Assembly (NCBI GenBank): GCA_030634675.1
Contig: DAOWAH010000028.1
Span: forward strand, 1 to 11,166
Direction of reading: 5' to 3'
Length of the DNA: 11,166 nucleotides
Source of the DNA: Fidelibacterota bacterium
GTDB lineage: Bacteria > Marinisomatota > Marinisomatia > Marinisomatales > TCS56
The notes beneath the pieces are model-generated. The model worked only from the letters and a program-made list of their open reading frames with translations. It was not told the origin of the DNA and searched no databases. Positions within the stretch are counted from its first letter, which is position 1; each line of letters starts with the position of its first letter. The position numbers and the translations under genes were made by a program. Shown here one piece after another: positions 7,553 to 11,166 of the stretch.

Positions 7553-8803
7553 GTGAAACGCATTATCACTTTCTTGATCTTATTAAATCTGATTAGCGCT
7601 CAAAAATTGCTTATCCCCATGGACCCGATTCAAAAGGATCATTTGAAGGCTTACGGAATCGCCTTCTGGATCCTGGAGCAAGATATAAATGTGGAATGGC
7701 TCCTGAATTATCGGGGTGGTTCATTCCTAGTGGATTCGTATGATATTATCCAGCAGGAATGCCGGGTTCGGGGCGTATCTTTTGAAGCTGTGGACCCCTC
7801 TGCATTGATCAATATTTACGGTGATATTGAAAATAATAATATGGATATCGTTCTGTTGGAAAAGGCTCCGCGTATTGCCATCTATACTCCACCCGGAAAA
7901 CAACCCTGGGATGATGCCGTAACCCTGGCATTGACCTATGCCGAAGTACCTTACGAAACTCTGTGGGATAAAGAAGTCCTCACCGGTCAACTAAGTCGCT
8001 ATGACTGGCTGCACCTGCATCACGAGGATTTCACCGGTCAGTATGGTAAATTTTATCGCAACTACAGCAGCGCTGACTGGTATATTGAGCAACAACAGCA
8101 TTTTGAGGAAATGGCGGCCAGCCTGGGTTTCCCTTCCGTGCATGAAGAAAAAAAAGCTGTTGCTCGGGCAATTAAAAATTTTGTGCGCCAGGGAGGGTTT
8201 CTTTTCGCAATGTGTTCTGCCACAGATTCTTATGATATTGCTTTGGCCATGGAAGGTTTCGATGGTGTCACCAGCATCTATGACGGTACGCCACCTGATC
8301 CCCAGGCCCAAGCCAAGCTGGACTATACCAAAACATTTGCCTTCACCGATTTCAAAATAATCATCGATCCGCTGGTTTATGAATATTCCGATATCGATTA
8401 TCCCCCCAGTAATAATCCCGTTACCCGGGGTGCCGAACGCGATTATTTTACACTGTTTGAATTCTCGGCTAAATATGATCCAGTGCCGACCATGCTGACC
8501 CAAGATCATGTAGCGGCCGTAAAAGGATTCATGGGGCAGACGACCGGATTTCACCGTTCCAAAGTAAAAAAACATATTGTCATTATGGGAGAAGATCCGG
8601 CAACGGACCAGGTCAAATACCTGCACGGAAATTACGGTAAGGGAACCTTTACATTCCTGGGAGGACATGACCCGGAGGATTACCAACATTTTGTGGGTGA
8701 CCCGCCGACCGATTTATCGCTACATCGCAATTCTCCCGGTTATCGGTTGATTTTGAATAATATCCTTTTCCCGGCCGCCCGTAAAAAAGAGCGCAAAACC
8801 TGA
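7553..8803 (+). CDS. Exported GATase1/ThuA-like protein, often labelled 'asparagine synthetase B' in Bacteroidota
   Basis: The 416-residue protein starts at GTG 7553, with AGGGAG (7542-7547) 5 nt upstream. A signal peptide ends about ISA16|Q17. The chain closely resembles a family of about 420 residues that Bacteroidota genomes call asparagine synthetase B: LIPMD near the start, HLKAYGIAFW, LNYRGGSFL, GKQPWDDAVTLALTYAE (115-131), DWLHLHHEDFTGQYGKFY (151-168), GGFLFAMCSATDSYDIAL (214-231), then GGHDPEDYQH (370-379) and SPGYRLILNNILFP. It has no N-terminal Cys amidotransferase and no ATP-pyrophosphatase SGGxDS loop, and it is exported, so asparagine synthesis is implausible. The strand-elbow 'FLFAMCSA' with Cys221 and the late GHDPED resemble the class-I glutamine-amidotransferase or ThuA fold. 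A Cys221-based hydrolase or amidase is possible but unproven. It closes the four-gene block. Confidence 0.85.
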   Translation: MKRIITFLILLNLISAQKLLIPMDPIQKDHLKAYGIAFWILEQDINVEWLLNYRGGSFLVDSYDIIQQECRVRGVSFEAVDPSALINIYGDIENNNMDIVLLEKAPRIAIYTPPGKQPWDDAVTLALTYAEVPYETLWDKEVLTGQLSRYDWLHLHHEDFTGQYGKFYRNYSSADWYIEQQQHFEEMAASLGFPSVHEEKKAVARAIKNFVRQGGFLFAMCSATDSYDIALAMEGFDGVTSIYDGTPPDPQAQAKLDYTKTFAFTDFKIIIDPLVYEYSDIDYPPSNNPVTRGAERDYFTLFEFSAKYDPVPTMLTQDHVAAVKGFMGQTTGFHRSKVKKHIVIMGEDPATDQVKYLHGNYGKGTFTFLGGHDPEDYQHFVGDPPTDLSLHRNSPGYRLILNNILFPAARKKERKT

Positions 8804-8863
8804 TCCATCATAATTGAAACTTTCCTCCTGGCCAGTTCGTAGATCAGATAAATAGTAATCAAC

Positions 8864-8868
8864 AGGAG
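8864..8868 (+). promoter_or_regulatory. Ribosome binding site of the DUF2892 gene
   Basis: AGGAG lies 5 nt before ATG 8874. It supports this very short open frame as a real gene. Confidence 0.65.
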
Positions 8869-8873
8869 CAACT

Positions 8874-9062
8874 ATGCGATGCAATTTAGGAAAAGTCGAC
8901 CGGATGATCAGAGTTATTACGGGTGTGATTAGTATAGGATTAGGGCTATACTTTAACAGTTGGTGGGGTATAATCGGATTACTACCTCTACTCACGGGTA
9001 CCTTTTGCTGGTGCGCGCTTTATGTTCCTTTGAAAATTAATACCAATAATAACAATACCTGA
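8874..9062 (+). CDS. DUF2892 (YgaP-like) small two-helix membrane protein
   Basis: The 62-residue protein matches the DUF2892 pattern: MRCNLGKVDRMIRVITG at the N-terminus, a first membrane helix (about 11-27), a YFNSWWGIIG turn, a second helix (about 30-50) and a Cys-containing end FCWCALYVPL with Cys45 and Cys47. In other bacteria this domain is a free-standing small inner-membrane protein or the C-terminal membrane part of YgaP rhodanese. Its role is unknown, with a loose link to sulfur or thiol chemistry. A good AGGAG precedes the ATG. It is 70 nt downstream of the envelope module and followed by a strong terminator, so it may be the last gene of that transcript or have its own promoter. 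The C-terminus ends in an Asn-rich tail (NTNNNNT), longer than the usual INT ending. Confidence 0.85.
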   Translation: MRCNLGKVDRMIRVITGVISIGLGLYFNSWWGIIGLLPLLTGTFCWCALYVPLKINTNNNNT

Positions 9063-9087
9063 TTCAGGTTTACAGTACCAAAACTGG

Positions 9088-9109
9088 CCGGACGGAAGTC
9101 CGGTTTTTT
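9088..9109 (+). terminator. Rho-independent terminator
   Basis: A perfect 6-bp GC-rich stem, CCGGAC (9088-9093) with GTCCGG (9098-9103), encloses the tetraloop GGAA, a GNRA type. Six T follow (9104-9109). It sits 25 nt after the DUF2892 stop and separates the upstream transcript from the yjbQ-trmJ-dapF group. On the minus strand the stem is not followed directly by a T run, so it acts mainly for plus-strand transcription. Confidence 0.88.
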
Positions 9110-9166
9110 ATTGGTTGCCAGCGTAGCATCTGTTAAACTTTACCGGATAAAGGAAAAGGTTTAAGG

Positions 9167-9559
9167 ATGAAAACAATTCAACTCAGTACCTCAGGACGGG
9201 TCGATTTTATTGATATTACTAGGGACGTCCAAACCTATGTTCAGGAGGCGGGGATAACCAGTGGGATCATTTCCATTTACGTCCCTCACACCACCTGCGG
9301 AATCACGATAAATGAACATGCCGATCCTGATGTAGTCCGGGATATTAAAATGCAACTAACAAAACTGGCGCCACTTAATGCCGGTTATCAGCACTACGAA
9401 GGTAATTCCGACAGCCATATCAAATCCAGCCTGGTTGGTGCTTCGGAAACCGTAATAATTGAAAATGGCCAATTAGTACTTGGTACTTGGCAGGGTATTT
9501 TTCTGTGTGACTTCGACGGTCCTCGTACTCGCAAAGTGTATCTGAAGATTGTAGATTGA
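9167..9559 (+). CDS. yjbQ: YjbQ family protein (UPF0047), secondary thiamine-phosphate synthase type
   Basis: The 130-residue protein is the normal length and carries every block of the family: [18 protein letters not shown] (39-56; His41, Cys44, Glu50, Asp53), [15 protein letters not shown] (77-91; His84) and [20 protein letters not shown] (105-124). E. coli YjbQ was reported to have weak thiamine-phosphate synthase activity, the source of the family name. The real cellular substrate is unclear, and the conserved His/Asp/Glu cluster suggests a metal or phosphate site. ATG 9167 is preceded by purine-rich AAGGAAAAGG. The gene follows the terminator, so it probably begins a new transcript. A weak sigma70-like pair, TTGCCA (9115-9120) and TTTACC (9139-9144), is the best I see. 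It lies 46 nt before trmJ. Confidence 0.93.
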   Translation: MKTIQLSTSGRVDFIDITRDVQTYVQEAGITSGIISIYVPHTTCGITINEHADPDVVRDIKMQLTKLAPLNAGYQHYEGNSDSHIKSSLVGASETVIIENGQLVLGTWQGIFLCDFDGPRTRKVYLKIVD

Positions 9560-9605
9560 AAATTTAATATTTGCATATGATGGTTAGCCAAATAACCACT
9601 GACTA

Positions 9606-10313
9606 ATGACCAATGATCAACTGAAAGTTTCCTTCATTCTGGTTAATCCAGCTCGGCCGGAAAACATCGGTGCAGCAGCCCGCGCCCTGAAAACGATGGG
9701 ATTCACGGTCTTGCGGCTCGTGAATCCCACCGATCACTTGAGCGCAAAGGCTCACCGGCTGGCTCACGGCGCCACCGATTTATTAGAAGCAGCACAGGTT
9801 TTTGATTCACTTGAAGCAGCTATTAACGATAGCGACCTAATTATCGGTACCTCAGCCAAACGCAAGCACTCTCACCGGGATTACCATGCGCCTGAACAAT
9901 TATTGGAGGTGCTTCGTAACAAAATTGGAACTGTTCGGGAAATCGCCCTGGTATTCGGTGGTGAGGAAAGTGGATTGTCAAAAGCTGATCTTAGACATTG
10001 CCACCTGGTATCAACGATTCCCATGGCCGTCCCTTATCCTTCCTTGAACCTGGCCCAGGCGGTGATGGTTTATGCCTATGCCTTAGCACCCCTGGTGGCC
10101 GGTGAATCAACTTTAAAGCTCGCCCAAGTATCGTCTGACGAATGGAAAATATTGTATCTAAAAGCAGGTCGACTTTTGGATCAAATCGGTATTCCGCCTG
10201 AGTCCCAATTACATGGGCGCATGTTGGAGCGTTTGAGCGTTTCAGGCAGTGACGATATCCATTTACTGTTATCATTTTTAGGAAAAATCGAACCAAAATT
10301 AAAACCGGCCTGA
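9606..10313 (+). CDS. trmJ: tRNA (cytidine/uridine-2'-O-)-methyltransferase TrmJ-type, SPOUT fold
   Basis: The 235-residue protein aligns with E. coli TrmJ, which 2'-O-methylates residue 32 of tRNA using S-adenosylmethionine. It has the three SpoU/TrmH knot motifs: motif 1 NPARPENIGAAARALKTMG (Asn20, Arg26), motif 2 IALVFGGEESGL (113-124), and motif 3 IPMAVPYPSLNLAQAV (138-153), which form the SAM-binding trefoil knot. Blocks LVNP (38-41) and IIGTSAKRK also match. The C-terminal helical extension, ending LLSFLGKIEP, fits the TrmJ group rather than short TrmL. In-frame TGA at 9600-9602 lies one codon upstream of ATG 9606, so the start is fixed. No Shine-Dalgarno sequence is present. Position 32 in tRNA is inferred from the family; another 2'-O-methylated RNA is possible. 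dapF follows 2 nt after the stop. Confidence 0.88.
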   Translation: MTNDQLKVSFILVNPARPENIGAAARALKTMGFTVLRLVNPTDHLSAKAHRLAHGATDLLEAAQVFDSLEAAINDSDLIIGTSAKRKHSHRDYHAPEQLLEVLRNKIGTVREIALVFGGEESGLSKADLRHCHLVSTIPMAVPYPSLNLAQAVMVYAYALAPLVAGESTLKLAQVSSDEWKILYLKAGRLLDQIGIPPESQLHGRMLERLSVSGSDDIHLLLSFLGKIEPKLKPA

Positions 10314-10315
10314 AA

Positions 10316-11155
10316 ATGGAATTCCATAAATACCAGGCTTTAGGCAACGATTATATTGTCATCGATCCCGCACAGCTTAACGCTGCTTTGACCCCGGAGC
10401 AGATCATCCGTATCTGTCATCCCCACCTGGGAGTGGGGTCAGACGGAATTCTGGTGGGGCCGTATAAATCAGAGGACGGCGACTTCGGCCTACGGCTATT
10501 CAATCCCGATGGGAATGAATTTGAGAAGAGCGGCAACGGGCTGCGGATATTCAGTCGTTACCTGTTTGATCAGGGTTTGGTGCAGGCTGAGGTATTTACC
10601 ATTAACACACCTGGTGGTATCGTTCGGGCGCTGGTCCATCCGGGCAGGCATACAGTATCGGTTGAAATGGGTCAGGTAAGCTTTGATAGCGCTAAAATTC
10701 CGGTTACAGGACCTGCGCGGGAGGTATTGAATGAAACCATATCAGTTGCAGGGCAGGATTACCGTTATTGTGCCGCCAGCATTGGTAATCCCCATTGCAT
10801 TGTCCTCCCGGACCAGGTTACAGCGGAATTAGCCCGTAGTATTGGACCCGCCATTGAAACCGCCGCCCGCTTCCCGAACCGTACCAATGTGCAGTTTATG
10901 GAAATAATTGACAGTAATAATATCAGAATTGAAATCTGGGAACGAGGCGTGGGCTATACCCTGGCATCCGGCAGCAGCAGTTGTGCCGCTGCGGCCGTGG
11001 CTCACCGGTTGGGATATTGCGACCAACAGATTACGGTTCATTGTGCCGGTGGCGATATCGACATAAATATTGAGAATGAATTTTTCATAACAATGACCGG
11101 CGCCGTTAATAAAATCTGTAAAGGTGAACTAGCACCAGAAATGTTCACCGGCTAA
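10316..11155 (+). CDS. dapF: DapF-family amino-acid epimerase with both catalytic Cys replaced by Ser
   Basis: The 279-residue protein has the complete DapF architecture of two pseudo-symmetric halves: FHKYQALGNDYIVID (3-17), HLGVGSDGIL (37-46), LFNPDGNEFEKSGNGLR (61-77), SIGNPHCIVL (155-164), FPNRTNVQFMEI (186-197) and IWERGVGYTLASGSSSCAAA (207-226). Canonical DapF interconverts LL- and meso-diaminopimelate with two active-site Cys, in the motifs (M/Q)CGNG(I/A)R and ACGTGAC. Here the matching codons are AGC (10529-10531, Ser72) and TCC (10967-10969, Ser218). The remaining Cys223 matches the non-catalytic Cys of the GAC motif. The frame is intact and the pockets conserved, so it is not an obvious pseudogene. 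It may be a Ser-type DapF-like epimerase or racemase with a changed reaction. It is 2 nt downstream of trmJ and probably co-transcribed. Confidence 0.85.
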   Translation: MEFHKYQALGNDYIVIDPAQLNAALTPEQIIRICHPHLGVGSDGILVGPYKSEDGDFGLRLFNPDGNEFEKSGNGLRIFSRYLFDQGLVQAEVFTINTPGGIVRALVHPGRHTVSVEMGQVSFDSAKIPVTGPAREVLNETISVAGQDYRYCAASIGNPHCIVLPDQVTAELARSIGPAIETAARFPNRTNVQFMEIIDSNNIRIEIWERGVGYTLASGSSSCAAAAVAHRLGYCDQQITVHCAGGDIDINIENEFFITMTGAVNKICKGELAPEMFTG

Positions 11156-11166
11156 AACACGCAATC

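Noticed and set aside
7991..8689. 232-codon open frame on the minus strand inside the GATase-like gene
   Set aside because: It lies fully antisense to a well-conserved protein, has no recognisable domain, and is rich in odd residue runs typical of shadow frames.
8828..8835. CTGGCCAG palindrome in the gap before the DUF2892 gene, as a terminator or operator
   Set aside because: An 8-bp perfect palindrome without a loop and without a following T run cannot form a terminator stem, and one short palindrome is expected by chance.
8720..8995. Minus-strand open frame of 91 codons across the DUF2892 gene
   Set aside because: The opposite strand has a good ribosome binding site and a clear DUF2892 pattern; this frame has neither.
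10316..11155. dapF as a pseudogene because both catalytic Cys are missing
   Set aside because: The frame is full length, all other family blocks are intact, and the two active-site motifs changed in a coordinated way. A functional Ser-type enzyme is more likely than decay.

Overview
The window is a compact bacterial chromosomal segment of moderate GC with short gaps, small overlaps and no mobile-element signature. The gene content points to the Fibrobacteres-Chlorobi-Bacteroidota (FCB) superphylum, perhaps a Neomarinimicrobiota (SAR406/Marinimicrobia)-like lineage. The clues are a lipoprotein with an SbsA-type Ig-like domain, a DUF4159 and DUF4175 envelope pair, a protein that Bacteroidota genomes usually label 'asparagine synthetase B', and exported proteins whose predicted mature N-terminus is glutamine. 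The phylum call is an inference from family recollection and was not tested by a search.

Layout. On the minus strand (1-1288), sfsA (GTG start) overlaps by 20 nt the start of a downstream lipoprotein gene that runs off the left edge. A 294-bp divergent intergenic region (1289-1582) separates it from the plus-strand genes. It holds a perfect TATAAT for the sfsA side and a 20-bp imperfect tandem repeat. From 1583 to 8803 there are four genes in a row with gaps of -4, 0 and 1 nt: DUF4159 (exported), a 1140-residue DUF4175-type membrane and coiled-coil protein, an exported TPR protein, and an exported class-I-glutamine-amidotransferase-like protein. After 70 nt comes a 62-residue DUF2892/YgaP-like two-helix membrane protein, followed by a clear rho-independent terminator at 9088-9109. 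A second plus-strand group then runs to the right end: a YjbQ-family enzyme, trmJ (tRNA 2'-O-methyltransferase, SPOUT fold), and dapF 2 nt behind trmJ.

How the genes may work together. The four-gene block looks like one co-translated envelope module. It has a membrane-anchored protein with a large extracytoplasmic beta-rich region and a glutamine-rich helical C-terminal half, an exported TPR scaffold, and two exported proteins that probably share a glutamine-amidotransferase-like fold. The function is not known from the sequence. The right-hand group is housekeeping: tRNA modification and the amino-acid epimerase family of lysine/peptidoglycan synthesis.

The most notable point is that the DapF-family protein has serine at both positions where canonical diaminopimelate epimerase has its catalytic cysteines (Ser72 and Ser218). 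All residues needed for the fold and substrate pocket otherwise look intact, so this may be a distinct subfamily rather than a decayed gene.
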